Assembly: GCF_016595235.1 (NCBI RefSeq)
Contig: NZ_JAENHL010000006.1
Span: forward strand, 1-64,000
Length of the DNA: 64,000 nucleotides
DNA from: Taklimakanibacter albus
Lineage (GTDB): Bacteria; Pseudomonadota; Alphaproteobacteria; Rhizobiales; Aestuariivirgaceae
Direction of reading: 5' to 3'
Part shown: positions 8,739-16,916 of the stretch, in pieces
How the letters are laid out: the number at the start of each line of letters is the position of its first letter
Numbering within the stretch: the first letter of the stretch is position 1
Translations under genes and position numbers: made by a program
The notes under the pieces: model-generated
The model's input: only the letters and a program-made list of their open reading frames with translations
Databases searched by the model: none
What the model was told of the DNA's origin: nothing

Positions 8739-9605
8739 TCACTTGAATGCGGAGAGGGCGGCGATCCCGGAGAAGGTGGCGGCTATTCCAAGCCAGCGAA
8801 GATAGGCGATTTTCTCGTGCAGGAAAATCCAGGCGAGGACGATCGTGATGGCGCCCGAAGCCGTGGCGCAGACATTGGCGAGCTCGGGCTGGGCGCTCTT
8901 GCCGGCGGCGAAGAGCAGCGTGATGGCGAAGACGTCGAGCAGCCCCATTGCCGCGAGCACCGGCAGATAGGGTATTTGCGGCCGGATCGGCGCCGGCCGG
9001 GCGAGCACCAGCGGCAGCATGATCGCGGCACCGGCGAGGCGCGAGATCCAGACCGACTGGATTTCGTCGAAGAGAAGAGCCGATTTTTGACCGGCGAAAA
9101 CGCCGACGACGAAAGTCAGATGGGCGAGGATGGCGAAAGTGATGGTGCGCCGCCAGCGCCCAGGTGTCTCCTCGAGCGCGGCGGATCCGGTCTCGCTCTC
9201 GCCGCAGGCGACGAGGAACGCGCCGATGAGGATGAGAGCGACAAAAGCGAGCTGCGTCAGGCTCGGGATACTGCCGAGGAAAGCGCCAAGGAGGACGCTG
9301 GTCGCCGGATAGGACATGGCCACCGGCACGGCGAGCGAGATAGGCCCCGAGGTGATCGCCGTGAACAGGAATAACGTGGCAAGGGCTACCCCGATGCCGG
9401 CGACGACCGGCCACCAGACATCACCGCGCAGCAGGGTAGGCAACTCGCCAAAAGCCAGCAGCCAGAGACTGATCAGCACGAGGCCGAACAGCGTAACGGC
9501 CGCGGTGACCGGCAGCGGGCCGATGCGGCGGCCGGTCTTGCCGGCAAGAAAGTCGAGCATTCCCCAGCACAAGGCCGCTGCTGTGCCGAGAAACACAGGA
9601 TTCAT
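8739..9605 (-). CDS. EamA/DMT-family transporter
   Basis: A 288-residue inner-membrane protein with about ten hydrophobic segments arranged as two EamA repeats (roughly residues 1-135 and 150-288). Characteristic features are the conserved Pro-rich PVAMSYPATSVLLGAFLGSIP loop, split here as PVAMSYPATSV and GAFLGSIP, and WIFLHEKIAYLRWLGIA near the C-terminus. Family members export amino acids, metabolites or nucleotide-linked compounds. It sits between gntR and phyH in a likely three-gene operon, so it may move the substrate or product of the PhyH oxygenase. Confidence 0.85.
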   Translation of the reverse strand: MNPVFLGTAAALCWGMLDFLAGKTGRRIGPLPVTAAVTLFGLVLISLWLLAFGELPTLLRGDVWWPVVAGIGVALATLFLFTAITSGPISLAVPVAMSYPATSVLLGAFLGSIPSLTQLAFVALILIGAFLVACGESETGSAALEETPGRWRRTITFAILAHLTFVVGVFAGQKSALLFDEIQSVWISRLAGAAIMLPLVLARPAPIRPQIPYLPVLAAMGLLDVFAITLLFAAGKSAQPELANVCATASGAITIVLAWIFLHEKIAYLRWLGIAATFSGIAALSAFK

Positions 9606-9641
9606 CTTAACGCCCGCTTGTCATGGGTCTGATTGCCGTCG

Positions 9642-10397
9642 TCAGATGCTGTCGGCGCCGACCAGATCCTGGCGCGCCGTTTCGAGATGCCTGGCGATGA
9701 GGTCGGCGGCGGTCGCGGGATCGCGCATCTTCAGCGCCTCGAAGATGGCGCGATGCTGCTGATTGTAGACGTCGATCTTCTCGTTCACCAGGATGATCTG
9801 CTTCATCTGCTCCCACTGCGCGTGATTCCGCACCGTGTTGATATGCTGATAGAGCCGGTAGAGCAGGGGATTGCGCGAGCAGCGCGCGATCGCCAGATGC
9901 AGCTCGGAATCGAGCTTGGTGAACAGATCCTGGTCGTTATTCGTCGCCTCGATGCGCAACAGGATGCTTTCGATCGCATCGAGATCGCGTGCCGAGGCAT
10001 GCAGCGCCGCGAGCCGCGTCATCGACGGCTCGATGGCGATTCGGGCCTCGATGAGCTGCAGGGGAGAGATGAGATCGGTCACATCCGACATCGCGTCCTG
10101 CACGGGGCCCTGATAGCTGACGAAGGTGCCGGAGCCGACGCGGCGGACCACCAGGCCCTTCTGTTCGAGCTGGTCCAGCGCCTTGCGGATGGTCGAGCGC
10201 GCTGTGCCGAAGGCGACGGCGAGCTGGCGCTCGGGCGGCAGCTGATCGCCGTCGCTATAAACGCCGCTTTCAATCGCCCGCTTCAGCCGCGACGTGATCG
10301 AATTCGCCCCCCTGGTGGCGACGAGCTGCGGGTCCTCTCCCTCCGTTTCGAGGGGGCTCCGGGTCTTCAGCATTTCTTCTTGCAGTTCAGGGGTCAT
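9642..10397 (-). CDS. GntR-family (FadR/FCD) transcriptional regulator
   Basis: About 251 residues: an N-terminal GntR winged helix (SITSRLKRAIESGVYSDGDQ, then LPPERQLAVAFGTARSTIRK) and a C-terminal helical FCD domain with the metal-binding pattern LHLAIA, QHRAIFEAL and IARHLETA. The frame opens upstream to 10436, but those codons run through the ATTGG repeat array, so the ATG at 10397 is chosen. It is divergent from the FAD oxidoreductase/Mgs operon and leads eamA-phyH. Autoregulation and control of the amine operon through the intervening array are plausible but unproven. FCD regulators usually bind small organic acids. Confidence 0.88.
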   Translation of the reverse strand: MTPELQEEMLKTRSPLETEGEDPQLVATRGANSITSRLKRAIESGVYSDGDQLPPERQLAVAFGTARSTIRKALDQLEQKGLVVRRVGSGTFVSYQGPVQDAMSDVTDLISPLQLIEARIAIEPSMTRLAALHASARDLDAIESILLRIEATNNDQDLFTKLDSELHLAIARCSRNPLLYRLYQHINTVRNHAQWEQMKQIILVNEKIDVYNQQHRAIFEALKMRDPATAADLIARHLETARQDLVGADSI

Positions 10398-10404
10398 GGT
10401 CTCA

Positions 10405-10450
10405 ATTGGTTGTAATTGGCAAAAATTGGTTTGCAATCGGTCTGAATTTG
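10405..10450 (+). promoter_or_regulatory. Phased ATTGG repeat array (gntR/amine operon)
   Basis: ATTGG begins at 10405, 10415 and 10425, followed by variants ATCGG at 10436 and ATTTG at 10446: five units with a 10-11 bp period, so all face one side of the helix. It fills the gntR-proximal half of the divergent promoter, ending about 104 bp before the FAD oxidoreductase start. Similar arrays precede tmm and tdm. Confidence 0.6.
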
Positions 10451-10553
10451 TGGATCATTATGCCAGAACCGTGGGTTTTGTCCCGAAAAAAGCAATCAAA
10501 CCGGTTCAGCCCAATCCGCTGGGGAGTGGGTTCGCAGGAGGAAAACGCGCGTC

Positions 10554-11900
10554 ATGGCAGTTCCGTCCGGTGTGAAATATGTGATCATCGGGGCCGGTAT
10601 TCACGGTCTCTCCACCGCCTATCATCTGGCATTGAAGCTGAAAGAGACCGGCAAGGGGTCGGGCAAGGACATCCTGGTCCTCGACAAGACCTCGATCGCC
10701 GCCGGCGCCTCCGGCATCGCCTGCGGGGTGGTGCGCAACAATTATTACCAGCCGGCCATGCGCGAATTGATGGCGCATTCGGTGTCGGTCTGGGAGAGCG
10801 ATCCCAAGGCCTATTCCTATCATGCCGTCGGCTACATGCAGATCTCGCCCGAGGTCATGCATCAGCAGGTCGGCACCATCTACGAGCAGCAGAAGTCCAT
10901 CGGCTACACCTCGACCTTCATCGAAGGCGAGAAGGACTCGATGACTTATATGAAAGGCCTGTTCGACGACTGGCAGGCCAAGGGCATCACCTCCGTCCTG
11001 CATGAGAAGAAGGGCGGCTACGCCAACAACACCGCCTCGATCTACGGTCTCGCCTCCAAGGCCGAGGCCGAGGGCGTGCGCATCATGACCGGTGTCCAGG
11101 TCAATGGCTTCGAATTCGGCAGCAATTCACAGGCCGTGACGGGAGTCTTGACCAGCAAGGGCCGCATCGGCTGCGACTATGTCGTGGTCGGCGTGGGGCC
11201 GTGGGTCAACCAGATCTGGAACATGCTGGACCTGCCGCGCACCGTCTCGATCAAGGGCCGCGACGGCAAGATGCACGACAATGTGCGCATGTGGAAATAC
11301 TGGTGCCTGGAGGAGGGAACGCTGGGCGTCGATCCCAATATGCACAAGACCAATGACGGCAAGATGCCGCCGGTCATCCATGTCGACACCGACGCGCCGC
11401 TTCATTCCGATGTCGACGGCCGCCTTCTCACCGACAAGCTCTGGGGCCTCTATTACAAGCCCGACTTCAATTTCGGCGGTGTCCAGGGCGGCGCGTCGCC
11501 CTACAAGGTCGAGGGCGAGCCCGACAAGATCGCCATCGATCCTTACGGCCCCGATTCGCCCGACTTCATCGTCGGCGATGATTTCATCGAGACCTGGTGC
11601 TCGATGCTGGCCCATTGCCAGAAGCGTTTCGAGGGCCAGATCGGCATCTATAAGAAGGACGAGAAATCCGGCGGCCTCGGCTGCTTCACGCCCGACAATT
11701 TCCCGGTCTTCGATGTCTTCCGCGACAATGTCTTCGTCATCGCGGATTCGAACCATGGCTACAAGATGATCGGCGTCGGCAAGCTCGCCGCCCAGGAGAT
11801 CGTCGGCGAGAAATCGAAGCTTCTCGAGCCCTTCCGCTTCTCTCGTTATGCCGAGGGCAAGCTCCACCCCGTCTCCAACAGCCCCTTCCCCTGGAGTTGA
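10554..11900 (+). CDS. FAD-dependent oxidoreductase, SoxB/sarcosine oxidase beta-like
   Basis: A 448-residue DAO-family flavoenzyme. The N-terminal FAD-binding motif is VIIGAGIHGLSTAYHLALKL, followed by the LDKTSIAAGASGIACGVVRN region and, near the C-terminus, FVIADSNHGYKMIGVGKLA. The closest recognisable group is sarcosine oxidase beta / N-methylglutamate dehydrogenase MgdA-like proteins that oxidise N-methyl amines. The SoxA-, SoxD- and SoxG-like partners of the four-subunit enzymes are not nearby, so it may act alone or with subunits encoded elsewhere. It is first in an operon with a glutamine-synthetase-like gene and mgsABC, so a glutamate-linked or N-methyl substrate is expected. AGGAGG lies upstream of the start. 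Confidence 0.85.
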   Translation: MAVPSGVKYVIIGAGIHGLSTAYHLALKLKETGKGSGKDILVLDKTSIAAGASGIACGVVRNNYYQPAMRELMAHSVSVWESDPKAYSYHAVGYMQISPEVMHQQVGTIYEQQKSIGYTSTFIEGEKDSMTYMKGLFDDWQAKGITSVLHEKKGGYANNTASIYGLASKAEAEGVRIMTGVQVNGFEFGSNSQAVTGVLTSKGRIGCDYVVVGVGPWVNQIWNMLDLPRTVSIKGRDGKMHDNVRMWKYWCLEEGTLGVDPNMHKTNDGKMPPVIHVDTDAPLHSDVDGRLLTDKLWGLYYKPDFNFGGVQGGASPYKVEGEPDKIAIDPYGPDSPDFIVGDDFIETWCSMLAHCQKRFEGQIGIYKKDEKSGGLGCFTPDNFPVFDVFRDNVFVIADSNHGYKMIGVGKLAAQEIVGEKSKLLEPFRFSRYAEGKLHPVSNSPFPWS

Positions 11901-11927
11901 TCGACTGACAGTGCCTTAACCTGATCC

Positions 11928-11935
11928 AACCGGTT
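11928..11935. promoter_or_regulatory. AACCGGTT palindrome, repeated before two operon genes
   Basis: The 8-bp palindrome AACCGGTT lies 62 bp before the GS-like gene. A second copy at 10499-10506 lies 48 bp before the FAD oxidoreductase gene. In both it is followed by a similar C-rich stretch (CAGCCCAATCC versus CTACCAAGTCG). It may be an internal operator; the evidence is only this match. Confidence 0.25.
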
Positions 11936-11996
11936 CTACCAAGTCGGGATACGCCCGGCGCAACCAAAGGACCGGACAAACAAGAGGAAACGCCAC

Positions 11997-13469
11997 ATGA
12001 CAGATTATGAGAAATTCATAAAAACCGACGGTCGCGCCGAGATGATCAAACAGGTGCGCAAGAAGATCGACCAGCTCGGTATTGAATATCTCTACCTGCA
12101 GTTCGTCTCGATCACCGGCCGTATCATGGGCAAGGGCATCCCGGCCGATCACTGGGAGAACATCGCCAATGGCGGCTTCCAGCTCGTCTATGGCGCGACC
12201 GTCAACCTCTTCATGAACCGGCGCGGTGAATATCTGGGTTATGGCCCGGAAGCGGCCGAGCTCGTCGGCGTGCCCGAGCCCGAAACCTTCATGCAGCTGC
12301 CCTGGGACAAGCGGGTCGCCCGCATGTTCTGCACGCTGTTCCGCAACCGCGAGGAAAAGGAAAATCCAGGCGCCTATCTCACCTCGGATGGCCGCGGCAA
12401 TCTCCGGCGCATCCACGACAAGTTCGAGAAGGATCATGGCCTGCGCATGCGTCACGGCACCGAGCCGGAGATGATGTGGCTCAGGAAGGACGAGAACGGC
12501 AACCCGAATGGCGGCTATTCCAATCCCTATTGCTATCATATCGACCAGTTCGAGAGCCTGCGCCCTGTCTATATGCGGGTGATCGAATATGGCCGGAAGA
12601 TGGGCCTCGACATGATCCAGGGCGATCATGAGGATGCGCCCGGCCAGCTCGAACTGAACTTCAACTACGACGATGCGCTGCGCACCGCCGACCGTCTCAC
12701 CACCTATCGCCAGATCTGCGCGCAGGTGGCGCGCGAGTTCAACATCATCGCCTGCTTCATGTGCAAGCCCTTCATGGGCGTGTCGGCCAATGGTTGCCAC
12801 CACAACATCTCGCTGTGGAAGGGCGGCAAGGACGAGTTCAAGATACTCGGAAATGATGCGAAGAACCTCCCGGGCTTCGAGCACAACTACATGTATCGCC
12901 GCGGCGGCACGAATACGTTCATGCCGGAGACCTCCAACGCGCAGCTTCCGGGCAAGACCGGACTCTATGTCATCGGCGGCATCGTCAAGCATCTCGACGC
13001 GCTGACCGCCATCGGCTGCTCGACGGTCAACTCCTATCGCCGTCTGTGGGATACGGGCTTCTGGGCGCCGGTCTTCGCCGATTGGGGCTTCCAGAACCGC
13101 ACCACGGGTCTGCGCGTTTCTGCACCTGGCCGCTTCGAATACCGCGCCGTCGACTCGATGGTGAACCCCTACATCATGGCGGGCGCTATCCTGAAGGCCG
13201 CCGACGATGGCATTCGCAACAAGATCGATCCCGGCAAGCCGGAAGAGCGCAACATCTACGCCGCGATGGAGGCCGGCAAGCAGGTTCGCCGCCTGCCGAT
13301 GACCTTGGGCGATGCGCTCGAAGCCTTGAAGAAGGACGACGTCATCAAATCGGCGATGCCGGGCGAGATGCACCGTCTCTATGACGAGTATAAGCGCGAC
13401 GAGTGGGAGCGTTTCCTCCACACCTCGACGCATTGGGATCTCGAAACTTATCTCAATTGCTTGCCGTGA
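11997..13469 (+). CDS. Glutamine-synthetase-family ligase, candidate gamma-glutamylamide synthetase
   Basis: A 490-residue GS-fold enzyme that should join glutamate to ammonia or an amine using ATP. The active-site blocks are all recognisable: MRHGTEPEMMWL, DHEDAPGQLELNFNYDD, GVSANGCHHNISLW, INSYRRLWD-type (CSTVNSYRRLWD) and GRFEYRAVDSMVNPYIMAG. Its place between an N-methyl-amine-type oxidase and mgsABC suggests gamma-glutamylmethylamide synthetase (GmaS) or a relative. It is longer than typical GmaS (about 440 residues) and has a distinct N-terminus, so another gamma-glutamyl-alkylamide or plain type III glutamine synthetase activity is possible. Confidence 0.85.
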   Translation: MTDYEKFIKTDGRAEMIKQVRKKIDQLGIEYLYLQFVSITGRIMGKGIPADHWENIANGGFQLVYGATVNLFMNRRGEYLGYGPEAAELVGVPEPETFMQLPWDKRVARMFCTLFRNREEKENPGAYLTSDGRGNLRRIHDKFEKDHGLRMRHGTEPEMMWLRKDENGNPNGGYSNPYCYHIDQFESLRPVYMRVIEYGRKMGLDMIQGDHEDAPGQLELNFNYDDALRTADRLTTYRQICAQVAREFNIIACFMCKPFMGVSANGCHHNISLWKGGKDEFKILGNDAKNLPGFEHNYMYRRGGTNTFMPETSNAQLPGKTGLYVIGGIVKHLDALTAIGCSTVNSYRRLWDTGFWAPVFADWGFQNRTTGLRVSAPGRFEYRAVDSMVNPYIMAGAILKAADDGIRNKIDPGKPEERNIYAAMEAGKQVRRLPMTLGDALEALKKDDVIKSAMPGEMHRLYDEYKRDEWERFLHTSTHWDLETYLNCLP

Positions 13470-13478
13470 ATTCCTCCT

Positions 13479-13494
13479 GCGCCCTGCAGGGCGC
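13479..13494 (+). other. 16-bp perfect palindrome between GS-like gene and mgsA
   Basis: GCGCCCTGCAGGGCGC can form an 8-bp stem in the mRNA in the 51-bp gap. There is no T-run after it, so it is not a classical terminator; RNA processing or attenuation between the two genes is possible. Confidence 0.4.
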
Positions 13495-13520
13495 GGGAAC
13501 GAAAACCAAAGGAGATTAAC

Positions 13521-14456
13521 ATGTGTGGGATAGCAGGGCTCATCCACCGCAACGGATCGGGGAACATCGGTCAGGAAATGACCCAGATGCTCCAGTCGCT
13601 CAAGCATAGGGGACCCGACTCGACCGGCTACGCGATCTACGGCACCCCCGGGCGCAACGAATTTGTCATGCGCTTCAAGGTGGCCGAGCAGGAGGACATG
13701 GCGAAGGGCTTCGACATCCAGGATGAGGTCAAGCGCCGGCGCGCCAAGGTCGAGGAGCGTCTGGCGACGCTGGGCGTCCAGATCATCGACAAGGACGATG
13801 TCACCGACTACGCTTTTCGCTATCGCATCCAATATGACGGCGACATGAAGAAGCTCGCCGACTATGTCGAGGATGTCGAAGGTACCGAGATCCTGTCGAT
13901 GGGCAATGCGCTCGAGCTCATCAAGGATCTGGGTGATGCGGCGCGGGTCGCGCAGCAATATGACCTGCGCAAGTTCAAGGGCACCCACGGCATCGGCCAT
14001 ACTCGCATGGCGACCGAGTCGGATGTCGATATCCGCTCCGCCCATCCTTATTGGGCCTATCCTTATAACGACATTGCCGTCGTTCATAACGGGCAGCTCA
14101 CCAATTACTGGATGATGCGGCGCGAATTCGAGCGCCGCGGCCATCGCTTCATGTCGAACTGCGACTCGGAATTGCTCGCGGTCTATACCGCCTACAATCT
14201 CGAGCATGGCGCGACCTTGGAAGAGTCGCTGCGCCAGTCGATCCAGGATATCGACGGCGTCTTCACTTATCTCGTGTCGACCAAGGACTCGCTTGGCATG
14301 GCCAAGGACACCATGGCGGCGAAACCCATGGTTCTCTACGAAAGCGACGACCTCGTGGCGCTCGCTTCCGAGGAAGTGGCCATCCGCGCCGTCATTCCGC
14401 ATGAGATCGACACTTGGGATCCCTATGATGAGGAGGTTCGCGTATGGCGGGCTTGA
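13521..14456 (+). CDS. mgsA: Class II glutamine amidotransferase, MgsA/GlxB-like
   Basis: A 311-residue N-terminal-nucleophile amidotransferase. Cys2 of MCGIAGLIHRNG is the catalytic nucleophile, exposed after Met removal. Other GATase-2 landmarks are LKHRGPDSTG, GIGHTRMATESD and AVVHNGQLTNYWMMR. In the N-methylglutamate synthase complex MgsA corresponds to the glutaminase part of glutamate synthase, split into its own gene. About 90 residues between positions 50 and 150 (a charged region with KRRRAKVEERLATLG) are inserted compared with a minimal GATase domain. The end overlaps mgsB by 13 bp. Confidence 0.9.
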   Translation: MCGIAGLIHRNGSGNIGQEMTQMLQSLKHRGPDSTGYAIYGTPGRNEFVMRFKVAEQEDMAKGFDIQDEVKRRRAKVEERLATLGVQIIDKDDVTDYAFRYRIQYDGDMKKLADYVEDVEGTEILSMGNALELIKDLGDAARVAQQYDLRKFKGTHGIGHTRMATESDVDIRSAHPYWAYPYNDIAVVHNGQLTNYWMMRREFERRGHRFMSNCDSELLAVYTAYNLEHGATLEESLRQSIQDIDGVFTYLVSTKDSLGMAKDTMAAKPMVLYESDDLVALASEEVAIRAVIPHEIDTWDPYDEEVRVWRA

Positions 14457-15301
14457 CCACCACGAAACAGGCCCATGTCTCGCATGACCTGGGCATGCAC
14501 ACCGAAGCTTTGCGCGGCAAGACGCAGCAGCGCTTCTTCGATGTGACGCAGGAAGTCGGGGGTTACGGCTATCCGGACGCGCTCGATGTCGACTTCAACA
14601 AGCGCGCCGAGCTCGACTGCGAGAAGCTCGATACCAAGCAGATCAACAGCCAGCTGCGTGATCTCATGAAGCGCGGCTATGGCACGATCGTGCTGCAAAA
14701 TCCGGGCTCCAAACATTCCATCGCGGTCGGCATCCTCAACCGGCTCAATCTCTATATCGAAGGTTCCTGCGGCTACTTCGCTCTAGGCTTGCTCGACGGG
14801 CCGAATGTGAAGGTCAAGGGCCGCGTCGGTTGGGCCTGCGGCGAGAACATGCTGTCCGGCACCATTCTCATCGAGAAGAATGCCGGCTCGCAATTCGGCG
14901 CGGCTTTGCGCGGTGGCGACATCGTCTGCAAAGGCTCTGTCGGTGCCCGCACCGGCATCGACCAGAAGGGCGGCAACATCATCGTCGGCGGCGATACGGG
15001 CTCGTTCACCGGCTTCATGATGCAGCGCGGCCGCATGGTGATCTGTGGCAATGCCGGCAAGAATCTCGGCGACTCCATGTATGACGGCACCATCTATCTG
15101 GGCGGCGAGGCGCGCAGCCTCGGCGTCGACGCGGTGCCGGGCGAGATCACCGACCTCGACCGCGAATGGCTGACCCGCAAGCTCAAAATGTACGGGCTCT
15201 ATCCGAAGAAGGGCATCGGCCATTTCAAGAAGATCGTCGCCGGCAAGCAGCTGTGGAATTACGACAATCTCGAACCCGGCGAGAAGAAGCTGGTGCTCTA
15301 G
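14444..15301 (+). CDS. mgsB: GXGXG-motif protein, MgsB/GlxC-like subunit
   Basis: A 285-residue protein with the right-handed beta-helix GXGXG domain of the glutamate synthase large-subunit C-terminus: repeated glycine-rich turns as in VKGRVGWACGENMLSGTI, GGDIVCKGSVGARTG, KGGNIIVGGDTGSFTGFMM and GNAGKNLGDSMYDG. In glutamate synthase this domain is structural. Here it is a separate subunit expected to assemble with the amidotransferase and FMN subunits. The start overlaps the mgsA stop region, suggesting translational coupling. Confidence 0.9.
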   Translation: MAGLTTTKQAHVSHDLGMHTEALRGKTQQRFFDVTQEVGGYGYPDALDVDFNKRAELDCEKLDTKQINSQLRDLMKRGYGTIVLQNPGSKHSIAVGILNRLNLYIEGSCGYFALGLLDGPNVKVKGRVGWACGENMLSGTILIEKNAGSQFGAALRGGDIVCKGSVGARTGIDQKGGNIIVGGDTGSFTGFMMQRGRMVICGNAGKNLGDSMYDGTIYLGGEARSLGVDAVPGEITDLDREWLTRKLKMYGLYPKKGIGHFKKIVAGKQLWNYDNLEPGEKKLVL

Positions 15302-15309
15302 GCCGTCTG

Positions 15310-15337
15310 TCATCCCGGCGAAAGCCGGGATCCATTG
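15310..15337 (+). repeat. Dispersed-type hairpin repeat between mgsB and mgsC
   Basis: ATCCCGGC (15312-15319), loop GAAA, GCCGGGAT (15324-15331) forms an 8-bp stem with a stable tetraloop. It resembles the CATCCCGGC...GCCGGGATCCA repeats scattered in many alphaproteobacterial genomes. It lies in the 97-bp gap and could affect mRNA stability; only one copy is in this window. Confidence 0.5.
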
Positions 15338-15398
15338 AATAAGAACACTCTGAGCGGTGCGTCCGCGCGGAATGGTGAATCATAGGTGAGGACCTGAC

Positions 15399-16889
15399 AT
15401 GGCTAAAAAAGCAGCCAAGAAAACCAAAGCGAAAGCGGCGCCGGTGAAGGCCAAGGCGAAACCCGCCGCCAAGGCGCTGGCCAAGACCAATGGCAAGAGC
15501 GCCGTCAAGCGCACCGCCACCGGGCTTGCCGCGTTGTCGCGGGCGCCGGCCGAGAGCAAGAAATATCTGCTCGGCTCGTCCAAGATCTTCACGCCGGAGG
15601 TCATGAACGACATCCACATCAAGTCCGAGCTTGGCCGCTACCGCATGCGCGGCTTCTCGCTGTTCAAGAAGATCCCGCATTGGGATGACCTCACCTTCCT
15701 GCCCGGCACGCTGACCCGCTTCGTGATCGAAGGCTATCGCGAGAAATGCGACACCAAGACGATCATCGGGCCGCGCGCCAAGCGCCCGATGGTGCTCGAC
15801 ATTCCGGTCTATGTTACCGGCATGTCCTTCGGTGCCTTGTCTTATGAGGCCAAGATCGCCTTGGCGCGCGGTTCGACCATGGCGGGCTCGGCCACCTGCT
15901 CGGGCGAGGGCGGCATGATCCCCGACGAGCGGCGTTATTCGATGAAGTGGTTCTATCAGTGCATCCAGTCGCGCTACGGCTTCAACCCGCACCACCTGCG
16001 CTTGGCCGATGCCTGCGAATTTTTCATCGGCCAGGGCTGTAAGGTCGGCCTCGGCGGCCATCTGATGGGCCAGAAGGTGACCGACCAGGTCGCCGAGATG
16101 CGCTCGCTGCCGGCCGGCATCGACCAGCGCTCACCCGCCCGTCACCCCGACTGGCTCGGCCCCGACGATTTGGCTCTCAAGATCCAGGAGATCCGCGAGG
16201 CGACCAACTGGGAAATCCCGATCCAGCTCAAGCTCGGCGCCGCACGTGTTTATGACGACGTGCGCATGGCGGTGAAGTGCGATCCGGACTCGATCTATAT
16301 CGACGCGATGGAAGGCGGCACGGGTGCCGGCCCGCACATTGCGACCGAGGATACGGGTGTCCCCGGCATCGCCGCGATCCGCGAGGCACGCCGCGCCATC
16401 GATGAGCTCGGCAAAAAGGGCGAGATCTCGCTCGTTTATGCCGGCGGCATCCGTAATGGCGGCGACGTCGCCAAGGCGCTGGCGCTCGGCGCCGACGCCA
16501 TCGCCATCGGTCATTCGGTATTGATGGCGCTCAACTGCAATAAGCATATCGACGGCGTGACCGACTATCCGGCCGAGATCGGTGTCGATGCGGGCTTCTG
16601 CTATCACTGCCATACGGGCCGTTGCCCGGTCGGCGTCGCGACGCAGGATCCGGTGCTGCGCCAGCGCCTCGACCCCGACAAGGCGGCCGAGCGCGTCTAC
16701 AACTTCCTCCACACGCTCACCATGGAAGCCCAGCTGCTCGCCCGTGCCTGCGGCAAGACGAATATACATTCGCTCGAGCCCGAGGATCTGGCGGCCCTCA
16801 CCATGGAAGCCTCGGCCATGTGCAAGGTGCCGCTCGCCGGCACCAACTACACGGTCGGCCTGGAAGGCGGCAACTATCACAAATACTGA
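15399..16889 (+). CDS. mgsC: FMN-binding glutamate synthase-family protein, MgsC/GlxD-like
   Basis: A 496-residue catalytic subunit with the FMN-binding barrel of the glutamate synthase central domain: VTGMSFGALSYEAKIALARG, QLKLGAARVYDDVRM, DAMEGGTGAGPH, LVYAGGIRNGGDVAKALALG and the 3Fe-4S cysteine cluster CYHCHTGRCPVGVATQ. It should transfer an amino group or methylamine to 2-oxoglutarate using ammonia tunnelled from MgsA. The first 40 or so residues are an unusual lysine/alanine-rich tail (MAKKAAKKTKAKAAPVKAKA...) before the core begins near residue 55. This tail looks like a histone H1-type sequence and is not part of the catalytic fold. Confidence 0.92.
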   Translation: MAKKAAKKTKAKAAPVKAKAKPAAKALAKTNGKSAVKRTATGLAALSRAPAESKKYLLGSSKIFTPEVMNDIHIKSELGRYRMRGFSLFKKIPHWDDLTFLPGTLTRFVIEGYREKCDTKTIIGPRAKRPMVLDIPVYVTGMSFGALSYEAKIALARGSTMAGSATCSGEGGMIPDERRYSMKWFYQCIQSRYGFNPHHLRLADACEFFIGQGCKVGLGGHLMGQKVTDQVAEMRSLPAGIDQRSPARHPDWLGPDDLALKIQEIREATNWEIPIQLKLGAARVYDDVRMAVKCDPDSIYIDAMEGGTGAGPHIATEDTGVPGIAAIREARRAIDELGKKGEISLVYAGGIRNGGDVAKALALGADAIAIGHSVLMALNCNKHIDGVTDYPAEIGVDAGFCYHCHTGRCPVGVATQDPVLRQRLDPDKAAERVYNFLHTLTMEAQLLARACGKTNIHSLEPEDLAALTMEASAMCKVPLAGTNYTVGLEGGNYHKY

Positions 16890-16916
16890 TCGGCTTCTCT
16901 CCGAAGGAGAAACACA

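Noticed and set aside
10415-10440. Sigma-54 promoter (TTGGCA...TTGCA) before the amine operon
   Set aside because: The GG-to-GC distance is 15 bp rather than the 12 bp required; the bases are explained by the ATTGG repeats.
11916-14402. An 828-codon open frame on the minus strand
   Set aside because: Antisense to the GS-like gene and mgsA, both well supported; its composition is that of a GC-rich shadow frame.
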